DNA from: Chryseobacterium sp. c4a | GTDB taxonomy: Bacteria > Bacteroidota > Bacteroidia > Flavobacteriales > Weeksellaceae | NCBI RefSeq assembly: GCF_009900745.1 | Contig: NZ_WXVU01000013.1 | Location: forward strand, 1 to 64,000 | DNA: 64,000 nucleotides | Direction of reading: 5' to 3' | Part shown: positions 42,871 through 51,329 of the stretch, piece after piece | Layout of the letters: every line of letters starts with the position of its first letter | Numbering within the stretch: position 1 is the stretch's first letter | Program-made: the position numbers and the translations under genes | The notes under the pieces: generated by a model | The model's database searches: none | What the model saw: the letters and a program-made list of their open reading frames with translations, nothing else | What the model was told of the DNA's origin: nothing

Positions 42871-43944
42871 ATGTCAGAAGATAACGAAGATTTTTTAGAC
42901 GAAGAATTATTGGATTCAAACAGTATTGATAATATCGATATTGATGAGGAAAATAAAGGGTTATACGAACATCTTAATATCATTGTTGATCCCAAACAAG
43001 AACCGTTAAGAATTGATAAGTTTCTTTTAATACACCGCCAGAATTCTTCAAGGAACAAAATTTCACAGACCTGCAGGGCTGGAAACGTTATAGTCAACGG
43101 AACTGCAGTAAAACAAAATTACAGGGTGAAACCCGGAGATCAGGTTTCTGTATTGCTAACGCGTCCCCCAAGAGAAAATGTAATTATTCCACAGGATATT
43201 CCTGTGAATATTGTTTATGAAGATGATGATCTGGTCGTAGTAGATAAAGAAGCGGGTATGGTAGTGCATCCGGGACATGGAAACTGGGATGGCACACTGG
43301 TAAATGCCTTGGCCTTTCATTTTGAAAAAAATGGGGAAAAGTCTGACCTTGACAGAGTAGGACTTGTTCATAGGATTGATAAGGATACTTCCGGACTTCT
43401 GGTAGTCGCTAAAAATGAATATGCATTAAGCTTCTTAGCTAAACAATTCTTCAACAGAACAACAAAAAGGTTATACTGGGCTTTTGTGTGGGGGAATCCT
43501 AAAGATGAAGAAGGAACGATAAGAGGACATATTGGAAGACACCCTAAAAACAGGATGCAGATGTCTGTTTATGAAGATGGAAGTCAGGGGAAACATGCCG
43601 TTACCCATTATAAAGTCTTAGAGAGATTTAAATATATGACATGGGTGGAATGTAAGCTTGAAACCGGAAGAACCCATCAGATCAGAGCACACTTCAAACA
43701 TATTGGGCATACTTTATTCAATGATGAGCGCTATGAAGGACATACTCCTTTAAGAGGGGTGAATCTCCCAAAGTATAAACAATTTATTAAAAATGTTTTC
43801 GAAATTCTTCCAAGACATGCTTTGCATGCGCATACCCTAGGATTTATACACCCAACAACAAAAAAGGAATTATATTTTGAAAGCCCAATGCCCAAAGATA
43901 TGGCGGATGCTGTAAAAAAATGGAGAAATTATTTGGAAAACTAA
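42871..43944 (+). CDS. rluD: RluA/RluD-family pseudouridine synthase
   Basis: 357 residues from the ATG at 42871; a TTG at 42850 would overlap the preceding terminator. An acidic N-terminus is followed by an S4 RNA-binding domain (LRIDKFLLIHRQNSSRNKIS, GNVIVNG) and the synthase domain with the catalytic Asp in VHRIDKDTSGLLVVAK and the RxH-type ETGRTHQIRAHFKHIGHTL motif. RluD members modify 23S rRNA helix 69. The exact rRNA target is inferred from family similarity. Confidence 0.9.
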   Translation: MSEDNEDFLDEELLDSNSIDNIDIDEENKGLYEHLNIIVDPKQEPLRIDKFLLIHRQNSSRNKISQTCRAGNVIVNGTAVKQNYRVKPGDQVSVLLTRPPRENVIIPQDIPVNIVYEDDDLVVVDKEAGMVVHPGHGNWDGTLVNALAFHFEKNGEKSDLDRVGLVHRIDKDTSGLLVVAKNEYALSFLAKQFFNRTTKRLYWAFVWGNPKDEEGTIRGHIGRHPKNRMQMSVYEDGSQGKHAVTHYKVLERFKYMTWVECKLETGRTHQIRAHFKHIGHTLFNDERYEGHTPLRGVNLPKYKQFIKNVFEILPRHALHAHTLGFIHPTTKKELYFESPMPKDMADAVKKWRNYLEN

Positions 43945-43964
43945 AAATATATTGAGATTTTTTT

Positions 43965-43972
43965 TATATTTG
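43965..43972 (+). promoter_or_regulatory. -7 box for the PorP/SprF gene
   Basis: TATATTTG, 24 bases before the ATG at 43996. Its position argues for the start at 43996 and against an in-frame start at 43978, which would lie only 6 bases past the box. Confidence 0.5.
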
Positions 43973-43995
43973 TTGAATTGAAATCAAGATTTGTT

Positions 43996-44946
43996 ATGAG
44001 AAAACTATATGCTATCGTATGTTTAGCTCTTTTGTCAAATGCATACAAAGCACAAGAATCACTACCATATTATCAACAGTATCTTTTGGATGGTGACTTC
44101 CTGTTCAACCCAGCTCAGTACGGTAAAACAGACTACGTACAGCTCAATGCCATTTATCAAAAACAATTTTCAAAATTCAGCGAATCCCCAAATGTACAAT
44201 CAGTGGGAATCAATGCAAACATTTTCGATAGAGTAGGTGCCGGTATTACCGTATTCAGAGACAGCAATGGTGCAGAATCTGCAGGTGGTGTTACAGCAGG
44301 TGCTTCATATTTTATTCCTCTAAGTAGTGAAGGAGACAGAAAAGATCAGTTCTCATTTGGTACCAGTGTTAGTTTGTATAATAGAAATTTTGATTATTCT
44401 AAAATTAATGTTGAAGAACAGAATGACCCATTAATTAAAGGCAACGGCGAGAACATTTTCATGGCTTATGCTAATTTCGGTTTGGCTGCAACTTATAGAA
44501 ACCTTTTCGGGGGTGTTTCGGTAAATGATATCGCTTTAGGGAATGATAAGCCTATTGTAAACGGGTTTGAACCTTCACCAATTAAGTTTTTCTTAAATTT
44601 AGGATATAACTGGAATATTGCTGATAATATCATGTTAACTCCTGCTATGATGATCAACCTGAACACGAATTCAACAAGAGTAATGGATTATAACCTAATG
44701 GCAACCTTCTCTAATGAAGTCAATGCATTTTCTGTTGGGGTAAGTTATAGAGCAGCTCAGAATAGATTTGACAGCCAGCAGTTGGAAATTGCTCCGATTG
44801 TTAAAGTAAGATTCAACAAATTTATGATTGGGGCTACTTACAACCTTGGATTGTCTGATATTCAGAAATACGGAGGAAACAGTTTCATGATCGGACTTGG
44901 TTATAATTTCGATAACTTTATTAATGTTCGAGGATATAGATATTAA
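43996..44946 (+). CDS. PorP/SprF-family outer-membrane protein
   Basis: 316 residues from the ATG at 43996 with a signal peptide (MRKLYAIVCLALLSNAYKAQ). The mature start ESLPYYQQYLLDGDFLFNPA is the PorP/SprF family signature (PxxxQYxxxxxxxNPA). The rest is a beta-barrel with repeated short strands, ending in FINVRGYRY. PorP anchors or assists type IX secretion and SprF pairs with secreted adhesins such as SprB. No SprB-like giant gene or por cluster is adjacent, so this is likely an orphan paralogue. Confidence 0.87.
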   Translation: MRKLYAIVCLALLSNAYKAQESLPYYQQYLLDGDFLFNPAQYGKTDYVQLNAIYQKQFSKFSESPNVQSVGINANIFDRVGAGITVFRDSNGAESAGGVTAGASYFIPLSSEGDRKDQFSFGTSVSLYNRNFDYSKINVEEQNDPLIKGNGENIFMAYANFGLAATYRNLFGGVSVNDIALGNDKPIVNGFEPSPIKFFLNLGYNWNIADNIMLTPAMMINLNTNSTRVMDYNLMATFSNEVNAFSVGVSYRAAQNRFDSQQLEIAPIVKVRFNKFMIGATYNLGLSDIQKYGGNSFMIGLGYNFDNFINVRGYRY

Positions 44947-44969
44947 TCAATTTAATTTAAATAAATTTG

Positions 44970-44997
44970 AGCTCTGAATTTTTTCAGGGCTTTTTTT
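44970..44997 (+). terminator. Intrinsic terminator abutting the hemW start codon
   Basis: Stem AGCTCTGAA / TTCAGGGCT (one G-U pair, 4-base loop) and TTTTTTT, which ends one base before the hemW ATG. A possible -7 box TAAATTTG at 44962-44969 lies directly before the stem, so the hemW leader may overlap this terminator. Confidence 0.75.
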
Positions 44998-46122
44998 ATG
45001 ATATATATTCACATCCCTTTCTGTAAGCAAAAGTGCAGCTACTGTAATTTCCATTTTTCAACATCCTTAAATTTTAAAGATGAAATGCTTCGCGCTATGA
45101 AAACTGAAATACAGCTTAGAAAGGATGAACTGCAGAATCGCAGTTTACAATCACTCTATTTTGGAGGCGGAACACCTTCTATTCTTTCTGTGGATGAGAT
45201 CAATTCTTTAATTGATGAAGTACTGCGTTATTTTAGCTTTGAAAAAGATATTGAGATTACATTGGAAGCCAATCCTGACGATCTGGATAAGAATTTTTTA
45301 AAGCAGTTGTCAGGAACTCCTGTTAACCGTTTATCAATTGGGACACAAAGCTTCTTTGAAGAAGATCTTAAACTGATGAATCGTGCACATACCGCTTCGG
45401 AAGCAGAAGGATCCATCAAACGGGCTCAGGATTTCGGATTTGAAAATCTGAGTATAGATCTGATTTATGGTTCACCTACCTCCAACCTTGAGATCTGGAA
45501 AGAAAACTTACACAAAACAATTGCATTGGAAGTTCCTCATATTTCTTCTTATGCTTTAACTGTTGAGCCGAAGACAGCTCTGGATAACTGGATTGCTAAA
45601 GGAAAAGTTAAAAGCCCTAAAGAAGAAGAACAAAACAGAGAATTCTATTACCTTTCAGACTTTTTAAAAGATCATGGTTTTGAACATTATGAAGTCTCTA
45701 ATTTTGCAAAACCTGGCTTTTACTCAAGACATAATTCTTCATATTGGAAATATCAGGAATACCTAGGCATAGGGCCTTCTGCACATTCTTATAACGGATT
45801 TGACGTACGAAGCTGGAATATAGCCAACAACCAGCAGTATATTAAGAGTCTCAATACAAAACTTTTAGCGAAAGAAGAAGAGATTCTGTCTAAGGAAGAT
45901 CAATTTAATGAGATGATTATGATTGGTTTACGAACTACATGGGGAGTAAATCTGAAGAGCCTGAAAGAAAAGTTTGATGATCGTTTTATGGAGCATTTTC
46001 AAAATGAGATCAAACAGAAAATAGAAGAAGGTATTTTAATCATCGAAAATGAACATTTGAAAATTCCGGAAAAACACTGGTTTATGGCAGATGGAATTGC
46101 TTCAGATTTATTTATGGTTTAA
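44998..46122 (+). CDS. hemW: Radical SAM heme chaperone HemW
   Basis: 374 residues. IYIHIPFCKQKCSYCNF gives the radical-SAM cluster cysteines C9, C13 and C16, preceded directly by the start Met. YFGGGTPSIL, LEANPDDL, RLSIGTQSF and IDLIYGSPTSN are typical of the HemN-like family. Members were once called anaerobic coproporphyrinogen III oxidase, but this short form fits HemW, which binds heme and transfers it. A true HemN would have a longer N-terminus and a different CxxxCxxCxC set. Confidence 0.9.
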   Translation: MIYIHIPFCKQKCSYCNFHFSTSLNFKDEMLRAMKTEIQLRKDELQNRSLQSLYFGGGTPSILSVDEINSLIDEVLRYFSFEKDIEITLEANPDDLDKNFLKQLSGTPVNRLSIGTQSFFEEDLKLMNRAHTASEAEGSIKRAQDFGFENLSIDLIYGSPTSNLEIWKENLHKTIALEVPHISSYALTVEPKTALDNWIAKGKVKSPKEEEQNREFYYLSDFLKDHGFEHYEVSNFAKPGFYSRHNSSYWKYQEYLGIGPSAHSYNGFDVRSWNIANNQQYIKSLNTKLLAKEEEILSKEDQFNEMIMIGLRTTWGVNLKSLKEKFDDRFMEHFQNEIKQKIEEGILIIENEHLKIPEKHWFMADGIASDLFMV

Positions 46123-46240
46123 AATGGAAAAATGCTTTGATGACGTGTTTAAAATATAACTGAACAACATTGAAGCTTCTTAATTATATAGTATATTATA
46201 CGATATAAATTCATTAATTTTGTATAAAATTTCAGTTCAT

Positions 46241-47071
46241 TTGAAAACGAAGAAACAAGATTATTCGCATCTTTCACCTAGCCAGCCTATCGGTATTTTT
46301 GATAGTGGAGTAGGAGGTCTTACTGTTGCTAAGGAAATCAAAAGGCTTTTACCTAATGAAGACCTTATCTATTTTGGAGATACCAAGCACCTTCCCTATG
46401 GCGAAAAGTCCAAAGAAGCGATTATAGAATATTCAACAAAGATTACTAACTTTTTGCTTCAACAAAATTGTAAAGCAATTGTAATTGCCTGTAATACGGC
46501 TACAGCTAATGCTTTGAATGAAGTAATGCAGTCGGTTGCTGGAAAAGTTCCTGTTATAGATGTTATTAATCCTGTAGCGGAAAAAGTATCCTATGAAATC
46601 CACAACAATGTGGGAGTCATTGCTACTAAAGCTACTGTGAATTCAGGATTGTATAAAAAGAGCATCCGAAAACATAATAAATGGATTAAAGTAGATGAAC
46701 TGGCAACTCCTTTACTGGTTCCGGCTATTGAAGAAGGTTTTAAAAACCATCCGATCACTCATGCTATTATTTACAATTATTTGAGCAATAATAAACTGAA
46801 GAATATTGAAACTCTGATTCTTGGCTGTACGCACTACCCATTGTTAATCGATGAGATTAAACAATATTATGGGAACAGGGTTCGTGTGATTGATTCACCT
46901 AATATTGTGGCTAATCACCTGAAGATTATCCTTGATAAATATAATCTTCTGAATGAAAATAACCCTAAACCGAACTATCATTTTTACCTTTCGGATCTTA
47001 CCAAAAATTTTGAAAAGATCTCCAAGAAATTTTTCGGTAAAACCATCGATTTAGAATTAAAAGTATTATAA
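46241..47071 (+). CDS. murI: Glutamate racemase
   Basis: 276 residues if started at the TTG at 46241; an earlier TTG at 46220 overlaps the -7 box TAATTTTG (46215-46222), and no ATG lies ahead of the conserved GIFDSGVGGLTVAKEI segment. Catalyses L-glutamate to D-glutamate for peptidoglycan with two cysteines: IACNTATANA and LGCTHYPLL. The downstream FGDTKHLPYG loop is also typical. It ends 3 bases before a terminator. Confidence 0.93.
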   Translation: MKTKKQDYSHLSPSQPIGIFDSGVGGLTVAKEIKRLLPNEDLIYFGDTKHLPYGEKSKEAIIEYSTKITNFLLQQNCKAIVIACNTATANALNEVMQSVAGKVPVIDVINPVAEKVSYEIHNNVGVIATKATVNSGLYKKSIRKHNKWIKVDELATPLLVPAIEEGFKNHPITHAIIYNYLSNNKLKNIETLILGCTHYPLLIDEIKQYYGNRVRVIDSPNIVANHLKIILDKYNLLNENNPKPNYHFYLSDLTKNFEKISKKFFGKTIDLELKVL

Positions 47072-47073
47072 AT

Positions 47074-47108
47074 AAAAAAGTCTGCCTCATAGAGAAGCAG
47101 ACTTTTTT
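47074..47108 (+). terminator. Intrinsic terminator after murI
   Basis: Stem AAAAAAGTCTGC / GCAGACTTTTTT (12 bp, 11-base loop) directly after the murI stop codon, then ATTT. Confidence 0.9.
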
Positions 47109-47114
47109 ATTTGT

Positions 47115-47262
47115 GTTGGATAATACAAAGACACAAATAAAGTAACAGGTTACATTTTTAAGGCGCAAGGATCTTATCTTAGATAAAATTATATGCGGTA
47201 GATTATTGTCTCGCGGATTATGCAGATTATTGTGCGGTATTGTTTGCTCAATCTGCATAATC
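47115..47262. repeat. Repeat mosaic: family B copy and 13-bp inverted repeat
   Basis: GTTGGATAATACAAAGACAC plus AAATAAAG (47115-47142) is a weak inverted match to the CTTTGYG...CCAAC block at 17322. TTTTTAAGGCGCAAGGATCT plus TATCTTAGATAAAATT (47155-47190) is family B copy 3. GATTATGCAGATT (47216-47228) and AATCTGCATAATC (47250-47262) are perfect 13-bp inverted arms. No coding content; the murI-to-nitroreductase gap is otherwise AT-rich. Confidence 0.65.
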
Positions 47263-47328
47263 TGTGAAAGCATTAATCAATATCTTTTGTATTTCTTGTG
47301 AAGGTATTTGTGAATTTGTATACCAAAA

Positions 47329-47928
47329 TTAGGCTTCCAGAATTACTTTCTCCGCCTTTAATCTTGATTTTGGATTGAATTTCGGTTGATTTGCATCAGT
47401 ATCCAGTTTCTCACCTATTGCAACTGCGAAAAGCGTTTCATATTTATCATTTTTTAGAATTTCGTCATACAGTTCAGGCTCTATTCCTTCCATAGGGGTA
47501 GAATCAATTCCCATATCTGCACAGGCGGAAAGAAGAATGCCTAGTGATAAATAGACCTGATGTGCTAGCCATGACTTTACAAATGCATCTCCTTTTGGTT
47601 TTACTCTTGTTCTGTAATAGTTTACTGCACCTTCAGGAAGGTTTTCCTCAATTTGTTTTTCAAAATCTTCAGGGTTTTTAAGAACCTGAAAAATAATCAG
47701 GTGGCTGCAATCGATAACTTTCTCCTTATTGATGAAGGAAACTTCTGCCAGTTGCGATTTTAATTCACCACGATTTACAAAGGTAAAATTCCATGGCTGG
47801 CTGTTGATCGATGAAGGACTTAGATTTAGAATTTCTTTCAATTGGGCAATTTTCTCTTCGTTGATGTTGCCTTGCGGGTTATACTTCTTTACAGTATACC
47901 TTGTTTTCATTTTGTCTAAAAAGTTCAT
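47329..47928 (-). CDS. NAD(P)H nitroreductase family protein (NfsB-like)
   Basis: 199 residues. MKTRYTVKKYNPQGNI carries the FMN phosphate-binding RYTVKKY, ILNLSPSSINSQPWNFTFVN is the family PSSxNxQPW motif, and GIDSTPMEGIEP matches the flavin-binding loop. It reduces quinones or nitroaromatics with FMN. It is divergent from an HxlR regulator with interleaved promoters, so it is probably the regulator's target and responds to electrophilic or aromatic compounds. Confidence 0.9.
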   Translation of the reverse strand: MNFLDKMKTRYTVKKYNPQGNINEEKIAQLKEILNLSPSSINSQPWNFTFVNRGELKSQLAEVSFINKEKVIDCSHLIIFQVLKNPEDFEKQIEENLPEGAVNYYRTRVKPKGDAFVKSWLAHQVYLSLGILLSACADMGIDSTPMEGIEPELYDEILKNDKYETLFAVAIGEKLDTDANQPKFNPKSRLKAEKVILEA

Positions 47929-47952
47929 AATTTTATACTATCATTTTTATAG

Positions 47953-47986
47953 TTGCAAAATTAATTTAAGTTTATTAGCTTTGCAA
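47953..47986. promoter_or_regulatory. Interleaved divergent promoters, nitroreductase and hxlR
   Basis: Plus strand: TTG at 47953-47955, 20 bases, TAGCTTTG at 47976-47983, for hxlR. Minus strand: TTG at 47986-47984, 20 bases, TAATTTTG at 47963-47956, for the nitroreductase. The two promoters overlap almost completely, and TTGCAAA / TTTGCAA form perfect inverted ends. Flanking ATACTATC (47936-47943) and GATAGTAT (48002-48009) are also perfect complements and may be regulator sites. Confidence 0.75.
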
Positions 47987-48012
47987 TAACGGTTAAAAAG
48001 GATAGTATAAAA

Positions 48013-48360
48013 ATGTATACAATTGATAACAAATCTTACCCTTGTTGTACAAGCGTAACCATGAGGTTTATAGGCGGAAAATGGAAGGCTGTAATTTTAC
48101 ATCACCTTATTAGTAGGCCCAAAAGATATAATGAATTGAGGAAAGAGATCCCAACGATTACAGAAAGAACATTGAGTCTTCAGCTTAAACAGTTGGAGGA
48201 AGATCATATTATTGATCGAAAAGTATATACGGAAAAACCTCCTTTAATGGTAGAGTATACTTTAACTGATTTTGGAAAAACGTTGCTGCCAGTTCTGGAA
48301 GCCATTACGCAATGGGGAATACAAGCTCCGATTAATTCAAAAAAAATAATCAAGAACTAA
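48013..48360 (+). CDS. HxlR-family winged-helix transcriptional regulator
   Basis: 115 residues. YPCCTSVTMRFIGGKWKAVI opens the domain with the conserved GGKWK and the N-terminal Cys; RPKRYNELRKEIPTITERTLSLQLKQLEEDHIIDRKVY is the helix-turn-helix and wing, read in parts. Many HxlR proteins sense electrophiles or redox stress through the Cys. It probably represses both itself and the divergent nitroreductase. Its last 4 bases overlap the convergent rsmD-like gene. Confidence 0.92.
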   Translation: MYTIDNKSYPCCTSVTMRFIGGKWKAVILHHLISRPKRYNELRKEIPTITERTLSLQLKQLEEDHIIDRKVYTEKPPLMVEYTLTDFGKTLLPVLEAITQWGIQAPINSKKIIKN

Positions 48361-48929
48361 AGTTCCTGATTATCTTCTTTATTAGGTTCAAAAAAACTGA
48401 AACTTACGTTTCCGTATTTTCTGGTGTCTATCAAATTAGGATGATCAAATTTCATGCGGCTTTGGTGCTCTACAATAAGAACTCCGTTTTCCTTGAGGTA
48501 TTTATTGTTTAAAACCAGGGAGATCAATTCTTGGTATTTTTTCTCTTCCATTTCAAATGGAGCATCGGAAAAAACAATTTCAAAGGATTTATTATTTCTG
48601 AATTTTTTCAGCCAGTCGAATACGTCACCTCTTTGTACATTGATCTGAAGAGCCATATCTAATTCGGATGCTGTAGAATTGATAAATGCAGTGTGCTTTG
48701 GATTCATTTCTACAGACGTGATGTTCTGGCATCCTCTGGAAGCAAATTCCAAAGTAATGGAACCGATCCCGGCAAAAAGATCCAATACGGAAATCGACTG
48801 CATATCGTATTTGTTTTCCAAAATACTGAATAAAGCCTCTTTGGCAAAATCCGTTGTCGGTCTTACTTCAAAGTTTTTAGGAGCGGCAATTTTTTTGGCT
48901 TTCCATTTGCCTGATATTATTCTGAACAT
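48357..48929 (-). CDS. rsmD: RsmD-family 16S rRNA methyltransferase
   Basis: 190 residues. SAM-binding motif VLDLFAGIGSITLEFASRG (about 49-67) and the RISGKWKAKKI opening are typical. The catalytic motif IV reads FSDAPFE instead of the usual DPPY/F, with Ala at the first Pro. The family makes m2G966 in 16S rRNA. DUF3822 and smr genes follow upstream on the same strand, a usual Bacteroidota order. Confidence 0.9.
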   Translation of the reverse strand: MFRIISGKWKAKKIAAPKNFEVRPTTDFAKEALFSILENKYDMQSISVLDLFAGIGSITLEFASRGCQNITSVEMNPKHTAFINSTASELDMALQINVQRGDVFDWLKKFRNNKSFEIVFSDAPFEMEEKKYQELISLVLNNKYLKENGVLIVEHQSRMKFDHPNLIDTRKYGNVSFSFFEPNKEDNQEL

Positions 48930-49017
48930 ATTTTTGTTAGGGTTTAGGTAATAGATTACAGGGGACAGATGATTATAATATTGGGGATTTATTCCCTATT
49001 TCCTGTGGCCTTATAAT

Positions 49018-49734
49018 CTAATTAAGTATAAAATTCTTGTTAGGAATATTGTCAAAAACGATTTTCAGGTTTTTTACAAACTTCTGAAGCTCGGAAATAA
49101 ATGTTTCATTCTCTGTAGTTTCTCCGTAAGCATAAAAAGTAGTTTCGTTGATTCCGAAACCTATTTTGCTTAACGTAAACATGACGAAGTAAAGGAAGTC
49201 TACCTCAGAATTTACATCCAGATTGTTGTAAAGTATGATTTTTTTATTATCAATGGCGAAAAATTCACACTGGTTATGATAAAGGTTAATATGGATCTCT
49301 TTACTATTCTTATTGTTGATAGAGCTTAAAAACTTTTCCCCGGAAAAATTAAAATGTACCGGTATCGCCAGTTCTTTTATTTTCTTATAGTAATTCTTGG
49401 GGAAAGTATAATAAAACTGAATGTTGAATTTTTTGTTGATGGAAAGCATCAGCTCTTCTTTATCTCTATCTGCCGGTGCATTGAATGAGATGAGGTCAAA
49501 TCCTGCATCATGATCGGAGAAACCTTCCGGCATCAATGTAAAATGATTTAGAGCAGAAATCACCTGGATCTCATCATAACGTTGTTTGATAAGAACTTCA
49601 TCCAGTTTTTCCTCAATAAGGTTGGCTGGAGTTTCTTCAGTAACAAAATAAGACTTTTCCTCCAGAATGCTTTTGTTTTTAACAATCTGATAGATTAATC
49701 CGTCTTTGGTAAAAAGTAAATTAAGTACGTTCAT
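49018..49734 (-). CDS. DUF3822 family protein
   Basis: 238 residues, matching the DUF3822 family often encoded next to rsmD in Bacteroidota. MNVLNLLFTKDGLIYQIVKN and IHINLYHNQCEFFAIDNKKI resemble the actin/hexokinase-like ATPase fold halves reported for the family; no clear ATP motif is visible. Function unknown. A minus-strand -7 box TAAATTTG at 49748-49755 overlaps the end of the smr gene and is 14 bases from the start codon. Confidence 0.85.
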   Translation of the reverse strand: MNVLNLLFTKDGLIYQIVKNKSILEEKSYFVTEETPANLIEEKLDEVLIKQRYDEIQVISALNHFTLMPEGFSDHDAGFDLISFNAPADRDKEELMLSINKKFNIQFYYTFPKNYYKKIKELAIPVHFNFSGEKFLSSINNKNSKEIHINLYHNQCEFFAIDNKKIILYNNLDVNSEVDFLYFVMFTLSKIGFGINETTFYAYGETTENETFISELQKFVKNLKIVFDNIPNKNFILN

Positions 49735-49752
49735 ATTTCAATTCCTGCAAAT

Positions 49753-50247
49753 TTAGTGAAATTCTACCATTACCGCACCCGATTGATGGTGAAGTATTTC
49801 CTTATTATAAAAATCAATATTAATCTGGCTTTCCAAAACATCCCGAACCATTCTCTGCAACGTCCCATCTCCAATTCCGTGAACGATCTCCAGCCTCTTC
49901 AGGTTATTTTTCCTGCAAAACTCTATCACTTCAATCAGTTTTTCCTTTTGGATAAACAATCTTTCAAAACTGTCATAGTCATTAGGATTCTTTACCAAAT
50001 TATGAAAATGCAGATCTAAAACCAAATGATTTTTCTGGTGTTTTTTAGAAATATTTTTTTTAGGCTCCGCTTTTTTTACAACTCGGATGTTTTCATAGAG
50101 ATCAGCATTTTTGGGAACCAGTTTTTCTTTTGGGTATTGATGGATGAAACCAAATTCATCTTTAAAAAATACAATATTTCCCTTCACGGAAGTTACCACT
50201 CCGCTTAAATCTTCATCCACTACAGAAACTGTATCACCAATTTTCAT
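49753..50247 (-). CDS. Smr-domain protein
   Basis: 164 residues. An N-terminal small beta domain (about 1-50: VSVVDEDLSGVVTSVKGNIV, the DUF2027-like or MutS2 linker type), a basic linker, and a C-terminal Smr domain with LDLHFHNL and IVHGIGDGTLQRMVRDVL, the LDLH and HGxG motifs of the MutS2-type endonuclease. It may act in RNA or DNA turnover or ribosome rescue; the target is unknown. Confidence 0.87.
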   Translation of the reverse strand: MKIGDTVSVVDEDLSGVVTSVKGNIVFFKDEFGFIHQYPKEKLVPKNADLYENIRVVKKAEPKKNISKKHQKNHLVLDLHFHNLVKNPNDYDSFERLFIQKEKLIEVIEFCRKNNLKRLEIVHGIGDGTLQRMVRDVLESQINIDFYNKEILHHQSGAVMVEFH

Positions 50248-50295
50248 CTTGTTACTTTATTTAACCTTGACAGGTTTTCTTTCTTTCTTTACATC

Positions 50296-50793
50296 TTAAA
50301 CTCTTGGGCCTAGTTCAATCACTTCAAGATCCTTTATCTCTTCACCATCTACTACAAAACGCATCATTGTTCTCACTTTGTGCCAGCCTTGTTTTCCACA
50401 AGCTCCCGGATTCAGATGTAAAAGACTGTTCTTTTCGTCATACATAGCTTTTAAAATATGAGAATGTCCTGAGATAAATAATTTAGGAGCCTTTTTAGCA
50501 ATCTCAGTTTTGGTCAGTGGGGTATATTTTCCGGGATAGCCACCAATGTGAATCATTAAAACCTCCAGTTTTTCACAGAAAAAACGATTGACCTCAGGAA
50601 ATTCGGATTGAATTTTTGAGTTATCTATATTCCCATAAACTCCTCTTAAAGGTTTTATTTTTTCCAGCTGTTCAATAACATCCATGCTTCCGAAGTCCCC
50701 ACAATGCCAGATTTCATCAGCCTGAGATGCATATTCAAGGATCCGGTCATCTATATAAGAATGAGAGTCCGAAAGAAGAAGGATTTTGGTCAT
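50296..50793 (-). CDS. YfcE/MJ0936-type metallophosphoesterase
   Basis: 165 residues. Calcineurin-like motifs ILLLSDSHSYIDD, IWHCGDFGS, VYGNIDNS, LMIHIGGYPG and LFISGHSHI bind the two metals. The short, single-domain form fits the YfcE group of cytoplasmic phosphodiesterases. Its start codon shares one base with the stop codon of the gene before it (TAATG), indicating translational coupling. Confidence 0.9.
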   Translation of the reverse strand: MTKILLLSDSHSYIDDRILEYASQADEIWHCGDFGSMDVIEQLEKIKPLRGVYGNIDNSKIQSEFPEVNRFFCEKLEVLMIHIGGYPGKYTPLTKTEIAKKAPKLFISGHSHILKAMYDEKNSLLHLNPGACGKQGWHKVRTMMRFVVDGEEIKDLEVIELGPRV

Positions 50794-51242
50794 TATCTAA
50801 CTGTTCTTTGGGTAATATTTTCGTCGTATTTTTCTTTAAATACAGCAACACGATCAGGGTTGAGTTCTCCGTCCTGATTGATTACTCTTTCTTTTAAGAG
50901 CCATCTTATCAATTTCTCCATTCCTTTCTTGGAATTCATAAAATTGGCGATTTTGGCTAAATCAGTGGATTCTACCTTAGTTTTTTCCGATAAAAAGTTG
51001 AGAATAAAGTAATCGTCGTTTACATATCTCGGTGTTTCATTATCCATGTATCTGTACATCAATATTTCTTCATCATCTTTCAGGGAAAAGAATGAATATT
51101 GTGTAAGATTGATCTTTTCTGCTTTTAGAATTTGTTTTCCATCCAAGAGAACTTTATCGTCTTTAATGGTCACATCCTGAGAGAAATATAAATTACAACT
51201 CACTGTCAATAAGACGAAAGTGATGAGTTTCTTTATTGTCAT
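50793..51242 (-). CDS. Small exported protein of unknown function
   Basis: 149 residues when started at the ATG ending at 51242, which gives a standard signal peptide (MTIKKLITFVLLTVSCNLYF). A start 7 codons upstream would lie inside the minus-strand -7 box TATATTTG at 51261-51268 and is rejected. The mature part carries charged stretches (ISLKDDEEILMYRYMDNETP) with no recognised motif. Translationally coupled to the metallophosphoesterase gene downstream. Confidence 0.72.
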   Translation of the reverse strand: MTIKKLITFVLLTVSCNLYFSQDVTIKDDKVLLDGKQILKAEKINLTQYSFFSLKDDEEILMYRYMDNETPRYVNDDYFILNFLSEKTKVESTDLAKIANFMNSKKGMEKLIRWLLKERVINQDGELNPDRVAVFKEKYDENITQRTVR

Positions 51243-51329
51243 TTTTAATGTTTTAAATTGCAAATATAAAGAAGCTTTAATAAAGCTATTTTTAGCGAAG
51301 CTTATGACTTTGATGGAGTCCTTTGATTA

